Assembly (NCBI RefSeq): GCF_000819805.1
Contig: NZ_CDCE01000031.1
Span: 1 to 64,000, forward strand
Direction of reading: 5' to 3'
DNA from: Aeromonas diversa CDC 2478-85
GTDB lineage: Bacteria > Pseudomonadota > Gammaproteobacteria > Enterobacterales > Aeromonadaceae
DNA length: 64,000 nucleotides
Shown piece after piece: positions 1 to 8,362 of the stretch. The position numbers and the translations under genes were made by a program. The number at the start of each line of letters is the position of its first letter. The stretch's first letter is position 1. The notes under the pieces are model-generated. The model was not told the DNA's origin, did not search any database, and worked only from the letters and a program-made list of their open reading frames with translations.

Positions 1-431
1 TCTTTATGCTCAGCAGTCATAGCCCAGTGATGTCGCCGGCCTGCTGAAGGGGGTCGGGCGGTGCTCTCCGCTCCAGCCGTTGACACGGCTGCCGCTTCGC
101 CACAAACGTCGAAGGCCTTCCCTGACGGGAAGGCCTTTTTGCATTGGAGCACGTATCGACATGGCGCCGCTGGCCTGCTGAAGGGGTTCGGGCTGCGCCC
201 TCCACTCCTCGCGGGTTTGCCACTGCTTTATCTCTCGTTGCCTCCGACAGTATCTGTTCTACGATCCCGTGTCTTTGGCCATCCTCAGCTGCGTAGGATC
301 AACGAAACGGCGTTTCTTGCGTACAAAACACCGGTCGTACTTGTTTCACGCCATGAAGCAGGTAGAGTAATAAAATCGTATGTGGAGGCGCTCTCCACGC
401 AACAGATGTGATACTTAACAGCGGTACTGAT
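1..431. other. Gene-poor region with imperfect direct repeat
   Basis: I see no convincing gene here. Two similar blocks (about 28-75 and 160-210) share an ATG-xCG-CCG start and the 14-base core GCCTGCTGAAGGGG, followed by TCGGGC and a pyrimidine-rich CTCC tail; they lie about 135 bases apart with a strong hairpin terminator (111-142) between them. A possible promoter for the next gene is TTGTTT (341-346), a 16-base spacer and TAGAGT (363-368). A short hairpin (GTGGAG/CTCCAC, 382-398) would fall in the resulting leader. The open frame 61-411 has no ribosome site or recognisable content. Confidence 0.5.
111..142 (+). terminator. Rho-independent terminator
   Basis: An 11-base stem AAGGCCTTCCC / GGGAAGGCCTT closes a TGAC loop and is followed by a T-run. 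It probably ends a transcript from beyond the left edge of the window. Confidence 0.75.
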
Positions 432-749
432 ATGGAACAAGTAAACAAGTCTGCCTTCAGCGATGTTCTGGAATATGTTCGTATGTCTCGTCGTCAAAAC
501 AAACTCAAACGAGAGATTCAGGACAATGAGAAGAAGGTCCGCGACAACCAGAAGCGTGTTCTCCTGCTGGATAACCTGAGTGACTACATCAAGCCTGGCA
601 TGAGTATCGAAGAGGTTCAGGCCATCATTGCGAATATGCGTGCCGACTATGAAGAGCGGGTCGATGATCACATCATCAAGAATGCCGAACTGTCCAAGGA
701 GCGGCGCGAGCTCAGCGCCAAACTCAAGGCGATGGGTGGCCATAAATGA
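432..749 (+). CDS. tmaR: Pole-localising protein TmaR (YeeX, DUF496)
   Basis: 105 aa. The central stretch [20 protein letters not shown] and the following [21 protein letters not shown] match E. coli YeeX closely. The family (DUF496) is a short, charged, mostly helical coiled-coil protein; in E. coli YeeX was renamed TmaR because it clusters at the cell pole and sequesters PTS enzyme I, linking it to sugar uptake control. The start at 432 aligns with the family; an in-frame ATG at 408 would add eight unconserved residues. It is a single-gene unit with its own terminator. The function is inferred from the E. coli homologue. Confidence 0.9.
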   Translation: MEQVNKSAFSDVLEYVRMSRRQNKLKREIQDNEKKVRDNQKRVLLLDNLSDYIKPGMSIEEVQAIIANMRADYEERVDDHIIKNAELSKERRELSAKLKAMGGHK

Positions 750-754
750 GTCTC

Positions 755-785
755 AGCCGGCCTCGATGGCCGGCTTCTTTTTCCC
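755..785 (+). terminator. Rho-independent terminator after tmaR
   Basis: Stem AGCCGGCC / GGCCGGCT with a TCGAT loop, followed by TCTTTTTC, six bases after the tmaR stop codon. Confidence 0.85.
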
Positions 786-911
786 TTCTGGTGTGACCAT
801 TGACTCCCTTTTTGCCTTTCTGCCTTGCGCCCTGTTACCATCAATTCTGAGGATGCTGCTGCGACAGAGGCGAGTCATCCGTAACATATAAAGACAATAA
901 GTTGTGCAACC

Positions 912-3900
912 ATGCTGGGGTCTCATATGGGCGCACCAAGGCAGATGGATTCGAATATAGTGGCATCAGAGGATTATCCGGTGGGTCAACCGCCAAGACC
1001 TCGTCGTTCCTGGCTTACCTGGCTGTTTTGGTTTTTGTTCTTGCTGATCGTCGGGGCCTTGGTGGCGCTGGTGCTCTTCGAGATGAAGACCTCAACCCTG
1101 CAATCCAGAGAGATTTCTCGCTATGCGTCGGGACTGACGTATCGTGTGGAGCCGGGCGCCAGTGGGCAGATCGCCTTTCCGACACAAGGGCCTTTTGATA
1201 AGCGCTTGGGGTACGTCTCTTTGCCTGCCGTCCAAGAGCGTTTGCTCCAGCGTGGCTTCGAGGTAACCCGACAGGTTCGTTTCTCCGACGAGCTTTACCG
1301 TTATGCCTCCCATGGCTTCTTCGTACCCTATACCGAGAAGGTACAGGCAGGGCTGACGCTGCATGATTGTCGTGCTGAGGATGTCTATCGCTTCCGCTAT
1401 CCTGGCCACTACTATGCGGATTTCAATGCGATTCCATCCCTTGTCGTGCAATCCCTGCTCTTCATCGAGAACCGCTATCTGCTCAGTACCGAAGAGCCGC
1501 TGGCCAACCCGGCGGTGGATTGGCCCCGTTTTGCCAAGGCTGCGGTTTCCCAAGTTGGCAAGGCGCTCGACATGCAGGATCAGTCGGCAGGGGGGAGTAC
1601 CCTGGCGACTCAAGTCGAGAAGTATCGTCACTCTCCGGATGGCCTGACCCTATCGCCCACCGAAAAACTGAGGCAGATGGTTTCTGCCAGTGTGAGAGCC
1701 TATCGGCTTGGCCCGGAAACCCTGGAAGCGAGAAAACTGGTTGCCTGGGCTTATCTCAACTCTGTGCCCCTGTCGGCAGCCCCCGGTTATGGTGAGGTGC
1801 ATGGCCTGGGGGATGGATTGTGGGTCTGGTTTGGTGCCGATCCTGAGCGCGTTAATTTGCTGCTCGATCCCATGCGCAACCAAGGCACCAGCCTGGCGGA
1901 ACAGGGTTTGGCCCTGCGTCAGGTTGTCTCTCTGATGATCGCCCACCGCCGTCCGTCCTATTACCTGGCTCAAGGGAGACAGGATCTGGCCACGGTGACC
2001 GACAGTTACCTGCGTCTCTTCGTTCAGGAGGGGATGATAGATCCTCCCTTGATGGAGGCCGCCCTCAAGGCTCCTCTCTCATTTCGTAACTTCGTACAAG
2101 CGCCTGCCTCCCTCAAGGTTGAGAGCAACAAGGGCTTGCAGGTGGCTCGTTCTCGATTGAGCCGGCAGCTGGGGGTACAACTCTATGACCTGGACCGGAT
2201 GGATCTCAATGCAGACACCAGTCTCAACTTCCAGCTTCAGGATCAAGTGACGGCTTACCTGCACCGGCTGGCTGACCCTGCCTTTGCGGCCGAGGTCGGG
2301 CTCTTTGGTGAACGCCTGCTCTCGCCCGAGAAGACAGGGGACGTGAGCTACAGCTTCACGCTCTTTGAACGGACGCCTGAGGGGTTCCAGGTTCGGGTTC
2401 AGACAGACAACACGGACCAGCCTTTCGATATCAACGAGATGAGCAAGTTGGAGCTGGGCTCTACCGCCAAGCTGCGGGTGCTGACCACTTATCTGGAAAT
2501 TATTGCCGAGCTGCACGAGCGTTATGGCGACATGCCGATCGATTCCCTGCGTAAGATAGATGCGCAGGATAACCTGAGTCGTTGGGCGATCGCCTGGCTC
2601 AGCACCGATAAGGAACGCAGTCTTCCCATCATGCTGGAGGCAGCGCTCGATCGCACCTATTCCGCCAGCCCCTATGAGGGATTCTTCACCGGCGGCGGTA
2701 TGCACACCTTCAACAACTTCCGCAAAGAAGACAACGGTCGCATGCCGAGTATGCGCGATGCCCTGCGCGAGTCGATTAACCTGCCCTTCGTGAGACTGCT
2801 GCGGGATATCGAGCGCTATACCCTCTACAAGGAAGGTAACCGCGCCCAGCTGCTCAAGGATGACAAGGACCCGCGTCGCACCGAGTATCTGGTTCGTTTC
2901 GCCGATAAAGAGGGACAGACCTACCTGCTGCGCTTCTGGCGTAAGTATGAGGGTAAGAGTACCGAGGAGCAGCTCGATACCTTCCTCGATGGTCTCAAAC
3001 CCAGTGCCTCTCGGCTGGCGGCCGTGCACCGCTATCTCTTCCCCAATGCGTCGCTGGATGAGTTTCGGGCCTTCCTGGATGCTCGCCTGCCCAAGGCGAT
3101 GCGCGCAGTCGTGACAGAAAAACGGATCGCCCAACTGTATGAGGGCTATGGTCCAGGCAAGTATTCCTTGCCAGATCAAGGCTATATAGCCAGGGTACAC
3201 CCGCTCGAGCTCTGGCTGCTTAGCTATCTGCGCGAGTTCGACAAGGCGACTTTCTCCGATGCGGTGAAAGCGAGCCGGGATGAGCGCCAGGAGGTCTATG
3301 GCTGGTTGTTCAAGACGCGACATCGTAGCGCCCGGGACAGCCGGATCCGCACCATGCTGGAGGTCGAGGCCTTCCTGGATATTCACCAGCGCTGGCAGCG
3401 TCTGGGTTATCCCTTCGATCACCTGGTACCGTCCCTGGCTACCGCCCTTGGCAGCTCGGGTGACCGACCGGCGGCCTTGGCCGAGCTGATGGGTATCATT
3501 ATGAACGACGGGGTGCGCCTGCCGACCTTGCGCATCGATCGCCTCGAGTTTGGCCAAGGCACGCCGTTCGAGACCGAGTTCATGCCGAAGAAAGAGGCCG
3601 GCGTACGCGTGCTGCCGAGCGAGGTGGCGGCTGCCCTGCGCGGTGCACTCTCCCAGGTGGTCGAGGCGGGGACGGCGCGGCGTATTGCCGGTGCCTTCAA
3701 GCTTGCCGATGGAACCCCTATTGTCATGGGCGGCAAGACAGGGACCGGTGATAACCGGATCGAGACGGTGGGACGCTACGGCAACGTGACCAGCTCTCTG
3801 GCGCGCAACCGCACCGCCACCTTCGTCTTCTACCTGGGCCCAGATCACTTCGGCACCCTCACTGCTTTCGTGCCGGGGAGCCAGTCGGACAAGTTCCGCT

Positions 3901-4010
3901 TCACCTCGGCGCTGCCGGTACAGGTGCTCAAGGGGATGGCGCCGATCCTGACGCCCTATCTGGAGCCTGGAGCCCATACCCAGTGCCAGGTCCCACAACC
4001 CCAGTCATGA
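912..4010 (+). CDS. Large class A penicillin-binding protein-like transglycosylase/transpeptidase
   Basis: 1032 aa, predicted to act on the periplasmic face of the inner membrane in peptidoglycan synthesis. After a Pro/Arg-rich cytoplasmic tail comes one membrane segment (about 34-56). A divergent GT51 transglycosylase domain follows: IEN with putative catalytic Glu186 (usually ED), GGST at 227-230 and AYLN at 280-283. The transpeptidase motifs are all present: STAK with Ser517, SIN at 621-623 and KTG from Lys942. About 320 residues separate SIN from KTG, far more than in PBP1a/1b, so a large insertion is likely. Three in-frame starts exist (912, 927, 945); 927 has a nearby GGGG. The gene is monocistronic, ending in a terminator. 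E. coli-type PBP1a/1b are shorter and less divergent, so this is a separate family. Confidence 0.8.
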   Translation: MLGSHMGAPRQMDSNIVASEDYPVGQPPRPRRSWLTWLFWFLFLLIVGALVALVLFEMKTSTLQSREISRYASGLTYRVEPGASGQIAFPTQGPFDKRLGYVSLPAVQERLLQRGFEVTRQVRFSDELYRYASHGFFVPYTEKVQAGLTLHDCRAEDVYRFRYPGHYYADFNAIPSLVVQSLLFIENRYLLSTEEPLANPAVDWPRFAKAAVSQVGKALDMQDQSAGGSTLATQVEKYRHSPDGLTLSPTEKLRQMVSASVRAYRLGPETLEARKLVAWAYLNSVPLSAAPGYGEVHGLGDGLWVWFGADPERVNLLLDPMRNQGTSLAEQGLALRQVVSLMIAHRRPSYYLAQGRQDLATVTDSYLRLFVQEGMIDPPLMEAALKAPLSFRNFVQAPASLKVESNKGLQVARSRLSRQLGVQLYDLDRMDLNADTSLNFQLQDQVTAYLHRLADPAFAAEVGLFGERLLSPEKTGDVSYSFTLFERTPEGFQVRVQTDNTDQPFDINEMSKLELGSTAKLRVLTTYLEIIAELHERYGDMPIDSLRKIDAQDNLSRWAIAWLSTDKERSLPIMLEAALDRTYSASPYEGFFTGGGMHTFNNFRKEDNGRMPSMRDALRESINLPFVRLLRDIERYTLYKEGNRAQLLKDDKDPRRTEYLVRFADKEGQTYLLRFWRKYEGKSTEEQLDTFLDGLKPSASRLAAVHRYLFPNASLDEFRAFLDARLPKAMRAVVTEKRIAQLYEGYGPGKYSLPDQGYIARVHPLELWLLSYLREFDKATFSDAVKASRDERQEVYGWLFKTRHRSARDSRIRTMLEVEAFLDIHQRWQRLGYPFDHLVPSLATALGSSGDRPAALAELMGIIMNDGVRLPTLRIDRLEFGQGTPFETEFMPKKEAGVRVLPSEVAAALRGALSQVVEAGTARRIAGAFKLADGTPIVMGGKTGTGDNRIETVGRYGNVTSSLARNRTATFVFYLGPDHFGTLTAFVPGSQSDKFRFTSALPVQVLKGMAPILTPYLEPGAHTQCQVPQPQS

Positions 4011-4013
4011 ATT

Positions 4014-4040
4014 CGGGGGCCGCAAGGCCCCCGCTCTTTT
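4014..4040 (+). terminator. Rho-independent terminator after the PBP-like gene
   Basis: Stem GGGGGCC / GGCCCCC with a GCAA tetraloop, then GCTCTTTT. It sits just upstream of the ogt ribosome site. Confidence 0.75.
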
Positions 4041-4051
4041 GAGGTGATCCC

Positions 4052-4540
4052 ATGCATTACGCCTTCTGCCAGACGGCCCGCGGACCCCTGCTGGTCGCCA
4101 TCGATCGGGATGGCCTGCGCCACGTGGAGTTCTGCGACGGTGAGCGACCCCAGCCCGTGTTGCCAGACTGGCGCCACGACGAGGTGGCACTGCGCCCCTA
4201 TCTGGAGCAGTTCACCGCCTACTTTTCCGGTCGGCTAACCCGTTTCGATCTGCCCCTGGCAGCCTGTGGCACGGCGTTTCAGATGGCGGTGTGGGCGGCG
4301 CTGCGGGAGATTCCCTTCGGCCACACAGTGAGTTATCGCGACATTGCCAACGCCATCGGCAATCCCAAGGCGGTGCGGGCCGTCGGGGCGGCCAATGGAC
4401 GCAATCCCCTTAGCGTCATAGTGCCGTGCCACCGGGTGATTGGTAGTGCCGGTGCCTTGACCGGCTATGCTGGCGGACTGCCGATCAAGGCCTGGTTGCT
4501 GGAGCACGAGAAAAGTGTTGCAAAGATGAACAGCAGATGA
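4052..4540 (+). CDS. ogt: Methylated-DNA--protein-cysteine methyltransferase
   Basis: 162 aa. This suicide enzyme moves the alkyl group from O6-alkylguanine (and O4-alkylthymine) in DNA to its own cysteine. The active-site motif IVPCHRV is intact with acceptor Cys126, and the recognition-helix region FQMAVWAALREIPFGHTVSY matches the family. The length is typical of Ogt, without the Ada N-terminal regulatory domain. GAGGTGAT precedes the ATG at a good distance. The stop codon is the first base triplet of an inverted repeat (4538-4563). Confidence 0.93.
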   Translation: MHYAFCQTARGPLLVAIDRDGLRHVEFCDGERPQPVLPDWRHDEVALRPYLEQFTAYFSGRLTRFDLPLAACGTAFQMAVWAALREIPFGHTVSYRDIANAIGNPKAVRAVGAANGRNPLSVIVPCHRVIGSAGALTGYAGGLPIKAWLLEHEKSVAKMNSR

Positions 4541-4563
4541 AGTGACGGCTCATATTCACTTCA
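4538..4563. repeat. Inverted repeat at the ogt 3' end
   Basis: TGAAGTGA and TCACTTCA form 8-base perfect arms around a 10-base spacer, overlapping the ogt stop codon. There is no T-run after it, so it is not a standard terminator; it may be an mRNA-stabilising hairpin or an operator. Confidence 0.45.
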
Positions 4564-4653
4564 GAGAAGCAGGCGTAAGGTGATTCTACACTCCGAACCA
4601 ATGGCGGTTATGAGTGGCACCCATGTGACGCTTCCAATCTGTGATTTTTCCCC

Positions 4654-4678
4654 AGCGCCTCCCTGAGGCGCTTTTTTT
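4654..4678 (+). terminator. Rho-independent terminator
   Basis: AGCGCCTC / GAGGCGCT stem followed by seven T. It lies 113 bases beyond ogt, so it ends either an extended ogt transcript or a short RNA from 4564-4680. Confidence 0.8.
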
Positions 4679-4690
4679 ATGCCTTTTCCA

Positions 4691-4716
4691 TAAAAAAGCC
4701 CGCCGGAAGGCGGGCT
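4691..4716 (-). terminator. Rho-independent terminator for the nucleoside transporter
   Basis: On the minus strand the stem AGCCCGCC / GGCGGGCT is followed by TTTTTTA, 21 bases past the stop codon of the transporter gene. Confidence 0.85.
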
Positions 4717-4737
4717 GAAAATGACAAGGTGCAGTTG

Positions 4738-5937
4738 TCAGGAGAGGGTCAGAAAGAGGCCGGCGAGGCAGGCACTCATCAGATTGGCCAGCACGCCGGC
4801 CAGAATGGCGCGCATGCCGAAGCGGGCGATGAAGGCCTTGCGCTCGGGCACCATGGAGCCGAGGCCACCGATCAGGATCGCCATGGAGGAGATGTTGGCA
4901 AACCCGCACAGGGCGAAGGTGACGATGGCCTTGCTGCCGGCGCTCAGGGTCTGGTCCTGCACCAGGGCGATGAAGGCCACGAACTCGTTGACCACTATCT
5001 TGGTGCCGATGAGGGCTCCAGCCGCTTGGGCCTCCTGCCATGGAATACCGATCAACCAGGAGACGGGGGCGAACAGCCAGCCGAGGATGATCTGGAAGCT
5101 CAGCTCCATGCCCACCAGGCCACCGGCCCAGCCAAGCAGGCCGTTGAACAGGGCGATGACACCGACGAAGGCGAGCAGGGTCGCGCCTACGGCCACGGCG
5201 ATGTTGAGGCCGGCCATGGCACCGTCGGCGGCGGCTTCGATGACGTTGGTGGCGCGCGGGATCTCCACGTCGTCGTGGAAGTCAGCCTCAACTTCGCTGG
5301 GAGGTACCAGGATCTTGGCCATGGCCAGCCCGGCCGGGGCCGACATGAAGGCGGCGGCGATCAGGTACTTGAGCTCGACACCTATGCTGGCGTAACCGAC
5401 CAGGGTGCCGCCCGCGACCGAGGCGAGACCGCAGCTCATCACGGCGAAGAACTGGGAGTCGGACATGCGCGAGAGATAAGGCTTGACCACCAGGGGGGCC
5501 TCGACCATGCCGACGAAGATGTTGGCGGTAGCAGAGAGGCTCTCGGCGCGGCCGGTGCCGAGCAGGCGTTGCAGGGCTCCGCCGATCAGGGCGATGACAC
5601 GCGGCATCAGGCCGATGTGGTAGAGAATGGCGATCAGCGCCGAGAAGAAGATGATGACCGGCAGCACGTTGAAGGCAAAGATGAAGCCGAGTTTGAACTT
5701 GGCCAGATCCCCGAACAGGAAGGCGATCCCCTCCTGGCCGTAGGCGATCACGGCGCTGACGCTCTGGCTCACGCCGTTGAGCACGCTCTGGCCGGCCGGC
5801 AGCCACAGCACCAGGGCGGCGAACAGCAGTTGCAACAGCAGGGCGAGGGAGACGGTACGCAGCGGGATGGCGCGACGGTCGGTGGAGCAGAGGGTGGCAA
5901 GGGCCAGGATGGCCAGCATGCCGAGCAGGGCAATCAT
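4738..5937 (-). CDS. NupC-type concentrative nucleoside transporter
   Basis: 399 aa, an inner-membrane cation/nucleoside symporter of the CNT family. The order of hydrophobic segments and the motifs [18 protein letters not shown] (first substrate-binding repeat) and [11 protein letters not shown] (second repeat) are the CNT signatures, and the C-terminal [10 protein letters not shown] is also typical. The length equals E. coli NupC (about 400 aa); NupX and PsuT are the alternative paralogues, so I give no gene symbol. GGAG lies just upstream of the ATG. A perfect 12-base palindrome (6093-6104) sits in the upstream gap. The LysR-type gene next door, read in the same direction, may or may not control it. 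Confidence 0.9.
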   Translation of the reverse strand: MIALLGMLAILALATLCSTDRRAIPLRTVSLALLLQLLFAALVLWLPAGQSVLNGVSQSVSAVIAYGQEGIAFLFGDLAKFKLGFIFAFNVLPVIIFFSALIAILYHIGLMPRVIALIGGALQRLLGTGRAESLSATANIFVGMVEAPLVVKPYLSRMSDSQFFAVMSCGLASVAGGTLVGYASIGVELKYLIAAAFMSAPAGLAMAKILVPPSEVEADFHDDVEIPRATNVIEAAADGAMAGLNIAVAVGATLLAFVGVIALFNGLLGWAGGLVGMELSFQIILGWLFAPVSWLIGIPWQEAQAAGALIGTKIVVNEFVAFIALVQDQTLSAGSKAIVTFALCGFANISSMAILIGGLGSMVPERKAFIARFGMRAILAGVLANLMSACLAGLFLTLS

Positions 5938-6092
5938 GGGGACTCCGGGTGGCGGAACAGGGATGGGCGCGGATTCTGCGCCTGCCGCTGTCGTCTCGCA
6001 ACCCGGGCTTGTTGCCCCTCTGTTATCGGACGACGAAAACCGTTTTCCACCTCGCTAACTGACTGATTTTATTCAGACACATTTCATTTGTT

Positions 6093-6104
6093 TCCTTATA
6101 AGGA
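6093..6104. promoter_or_regulatory. Palindrome upstream of the nucleoside transporter
   Basis: TCCTTATAAGGA is a perfect 12-base palindrome in the 170-base gap between the LysR gene stop and the transporter start. It may be an operator; no matching consensus is known to me. The same AT-rich block (6060-6107) is the likely promoter region. Confidence 0.3.
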
Positions 6105-6107
6105 CAA

Positions 6108-7061
6108 TCATTCCCTGGTCAGGGACAATCGCCCCAGCCAGGGTTGCTGGCGTGCCTCCCAGTGGGGCGGGTGACCGAAGATCTCTTTGAGGAAGGCGAT
6201 GAAGTGGCGCACCTTGGGGGGCAGGTGTTCACGCCGGGCATAGACGGCGTGCACCGCCATTTTCTGGCTCGGTTCCCACTCGGGGAAGAGGGGGATGAGG
6301 CGCCCCTGGCGCAGCTCGTCCTCCAGCAGGTAGTTGGCCACGTAGGCGATGCCGAGCCCGGCCAGGGCGGCGTCGCGCACTGCCTCGGCCAGATCGACCC
6401 GGTAGTTGCCACTCACCGGCACCGCCAGCCGTTCGCGGCCACGGCGAAACTGCCACTGATCGTAGCGGCGCTCCTGGCTCTGGTAGGTGATGCAGTTATG
6501 GTGCTGAAGATCCTGAGGAGTGAGGGGCGTGCCGTGCTGCAACAGATAGTCGGGAGAGGCGACCACCACGAAGCCGATGTCGGCCAGCCGCTGGCCGACC
6601 AGCCCCTCCGGCTTATCCTCCACCGTGGTGATCCAGAGATCCAGCCCCTCGTCCACCAGGTTGCTGCGTCGATCGAACAGAGAGACCTCCAGCTCGAGCT
6701 CGGGATAGTTGCGCTGGAACTCCTGCAGACGCGGCACCACGTGCAGGCGACCAAATGACTGACCGATCCCTAGGTGCAGCACGCCGCTGACCCGGCCCTG
6801 GCGTTCGGCCACCATGGAGTCGGCTTCCTGGGCCTGGATCACCAGGGCGCGGCAGTGGCGGGCATAGTCCTCGCCGAGCTCGGTCAGGGCAAAGCGGCGG
6901 GTGGTGCGTTGCACCAGCTGGGCTCCCAGGCTCGCCTCGAGCTGGGCCAGCTGCTTGCTGATGTAGGACTTGGAGACACCGAGGCGGCGCGCGGCGGCAG
7001 AGAAGCCCTGCTCGCGAACCAGGGCATCGAGGATCAGCATCTGGGGCAGCCGTTGCAGCAT
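6108..7061 (-). CDS. LysR-family transcriptional regulator
   Basis: About 317 aa. The N-terminal winged helix carries the LysR signature AARRLGVSKSYISKQLAQLE, followed by the linker helix and a periplasmic-binding-protein-like effector domain (from about residue 90). I chose the ATG at 7061 because it starts MLQRLPQML, the usual distance from the helix-turn-helix, and has GGGAAA upstream; an ATG at 7091 would add ten residues. It resembles the DsdC/AaeR-like group of single-copy regulators with a divergent effector domain. It faces no divergent partner, so the target is unclear; the downstream nucleoside transporter, 170 bases away, is one candidate. Confidence 0.85.
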   Translation of the reverse strand: MLQRLPQMLILDALVREQGFSAAARRLGVSKSYISKQLAQLEASLGAQLVQRTTRRFALTELGEDYARHCRALVIQAQEADSMVAERQGRVSGVLHLGIGQSFGRLHVVPRLQEFQRNYPELELEVSLFDRRSNLVDEGLDLWITTVEDKPEGLVGQRLADIGFVVVASPDYLLQHGTPLTPQDLQHHNCITYQSQERRYDQWQFRRGRERLAVPVSGNYRVDLAEAVRDAALAGLGIAYVANYLLEDELRQGRLIPLFPEWEPSQKMAVHAVYARREHLPPKVRHFIAFLKEIFGHPPHWEARQQPWLGRLSLTRE

Positions 7062-7121
7062 CACAGTTTCCCATTGTGGACAAAGGTCCATTATGGCAAA
7101 CCCGGCCGCCCCTTGGCAGGG

Positions 7122-7652
7122 TTATTGGCCGAGCGCTTGCTCGAGCTGGCGCAGCAGCGGGTTGCGATCCGGGGTCTGGCCGGCACCATAGCGGGCGATC
7201 AGCTTGCCGTCGCGCCCCAGCAGGTACTTGTTGAAGTTCCAGTCGGGGGCCTTGGATTGGGCTGCCAGCGCCTTGAACAGGGAGTTGGCCTCGGCACCGC
7301 GCACATGGCTGAAGTTGAACATGGGGAAGGTGACCCCATAGTCGCGGCGGCAGACGTCGGCGGCCTTCTGTTCGCTACCGTCCTCCTGACGGAAATCATT
7401 GGAGGGGAAGCCGAGCACCACCAGCCCCTTCGCCCCGTATTGCCGGTGCAGGCGCTCGAGGTCGGCAAACTGCTTGGTATAGCCGCAGTAAGACGCTGTG
7501 TTGACCACCAGCACCACCTTGCCCTCGGTCAGCTGGCACAGGTTGTGGCGGGTGGTGGTGGCGAGCTCGCGCAGCTCCTGGTTCAAGTAGTCGGGGCAGG
7601 CCTGGGCTGTGGTGGCGGCCAAGAGGGCCGCGAGCAGCAGAGGTTTCATCAT
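7122..7652 (-). CDS. Exported glutathione peroxidase family protein
   Basis: About 176 aa. A signal peptide (MKPLLLAALLAATTAQA) suggests export to the periplasm, unlike cytoplasmic E. coli BtuE. The thiol-peroxidase fold motifs are present: NTASYCGYTKQ with the peroxidatic Cys about residue 56, GFPSNDF, and DWNFNKYLL, which carries the conserved Trp-Asn of the active site. It uses cysteine, not selenocysteine. AAGGA precedes the adjacent starts at 7652 and 7649. With no glutathione expected in the periplasm, thioredoxin-like reduction is more likely; that is inference. It is followed upstream by the NnrU-like gene, 39 bases away on the same strand. Confidence 0.87.
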   Translation of the reverse strand: MMKPLLLAALLAATTAQACPDYLNQELRELATTTRHNLCQLTEGKVVLVVNTASYCGYTKQFADLERLHRQYGAKGLVVLGFPSNDFRQEDGSEQKAADVCRRDYGVTFPMFNFSHVRGAEANSLFKALAAQSKAPDWNFNKYLLGRDGKLIARYGAGQTPDRNPLLRQLEQALGQ

Positions 7653-7691
7653 GGAGTCCTTGTCAAAGCGTGGAAGGGAAACACGGCGCAC

Positions 7692-8261
7692 CTAGCGTGG
7701 GATCAGCGCTATGCCGGTCAGCCAATGATGGCCGCCGATCAGCAGGGTCGCTACCAAGGCGGCGGCACCGGCGAAGCAGGCCAGGTCGGCGCGCCAGTCG
7801 GGCGCCGCCACCTGGGTGTGCCAGCCGTCGCGGCGCAGGATCAGCAACAGGCTCGCCAGTGCCCACAGCGCCAGGGTGGCAAACAGCAGCAGGGAGCGCC
7901 CCTCGTGATTGACCAGCAGATGGCCGACGGCCCACAGCATAAATCCCAGCAACTGGGGGTGGTGCAGCCAGCGGCGCAGGTGATTGGGGCCAAACGAGCA
8001 GCAGACGAGCCAGATCCCGAGCGGCAGCATCACCATGGCCGCCGGCCGTCCCCAGGCGGGGGGCGTGTAGAAGGGCTCCGGCAGGGTAGCACGCCAGCCG
8101 GCGAAGAGCAGGCCGAAGGCGACGAAGACGGCGAGGGAGAAGAGCCCCTTGTAGCGCTGTTCGCCGAGACGTTCGCGCAGCTGCGCGCGGTGCGCCGGCC
8201 AGAGACTGGGATAGAGGTGAGTCAGGGCAAAGAGGAGCAGCCCCAGGGTGAGCAGCAGCAT
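7692..8261 (-). CDS. NnrU-family membrane protein
   Basis: 189 aa, an integral inner-membrane protein with about five to six hydrophobic segments. The pattern FALTHLYPSLWPAHR near the N-terminus, FGPNHLRRWLHHPQLLGF in the middle and WAVGHLLVNHE correspond to the NnrU family (related to isoprenylcysteine methyltransferase-like folds). NnrU was named from denitrification gene clusters, but no denitrification gene is near here, so the name indicates homology only. The conserved His residues (HHPQ, GHLLVNHEG) may bind a metal or heme. It lies directly upstream of the glutathione peroxidase gene on the same strand and may be cotranscribed. Confidence 0.8.
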   Translation of the reverse strand: MLLLTLGLLLFALTHLYPSLWPAHRAQLRERLGEQRYKGLFSLAVFVAFGLLFAGWRATLPEPFYTPPAWGRPAAMVMLPLGIWLVCCSFGPNHLRRWLHHPQLLGFMLWAVGHLLVNHEGRSLLLFATLALWALASLLLILRRDGWHTQVAAPDWRADLACFAGAAALVATLLIGGHHWLTGIALIPR

Positions 8262-8332
8262 GGTGGCCTCCGTGGCGTTATGCTGCCCCTATGATGCCGC
8301 AAGCCACTCTCCTTGGGCAGCGGCAGAGCCAA

Positions 8333-8358
8333 AAAAGCCGGCCCAGTGGGCCGGCGTT
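8333..8358 (-). terminator. Rho-independent terminator for the glycerate operon
   Basis: Minus-strand stem GCCGGCCCA / TGGGCCGGC followed by TTTTTTGG, just after the glycerate kinase stop codon. Confidence 0.85.
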
Positions 8359-8362
8359 GGCC

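Noticed and set aside
61-411. 116-aa open frame at the left end
   Set aside because: Crosses a terminator and has no ribosome site or recognisable domain.
2079-3998. Minus-strand 639-aa open frame opposite the PBP-like gene
   Set aside because: Shadow of the GC-rich real gene: no ribosome site or family motif, and the plus frame has clear catalytic motifs.
4564-4680. Small RNA between ogt and the nucleoside transporter
   Set aside because: A terminator ends the region, but no promoter was clear enough to call a separate RNA gene.
6774-8294. Plus-strand 506-aa open frame
   Set aside because: Antisense to LysR, peroxidase and NnrU genes; Gln/Gly-rich shadow composition.
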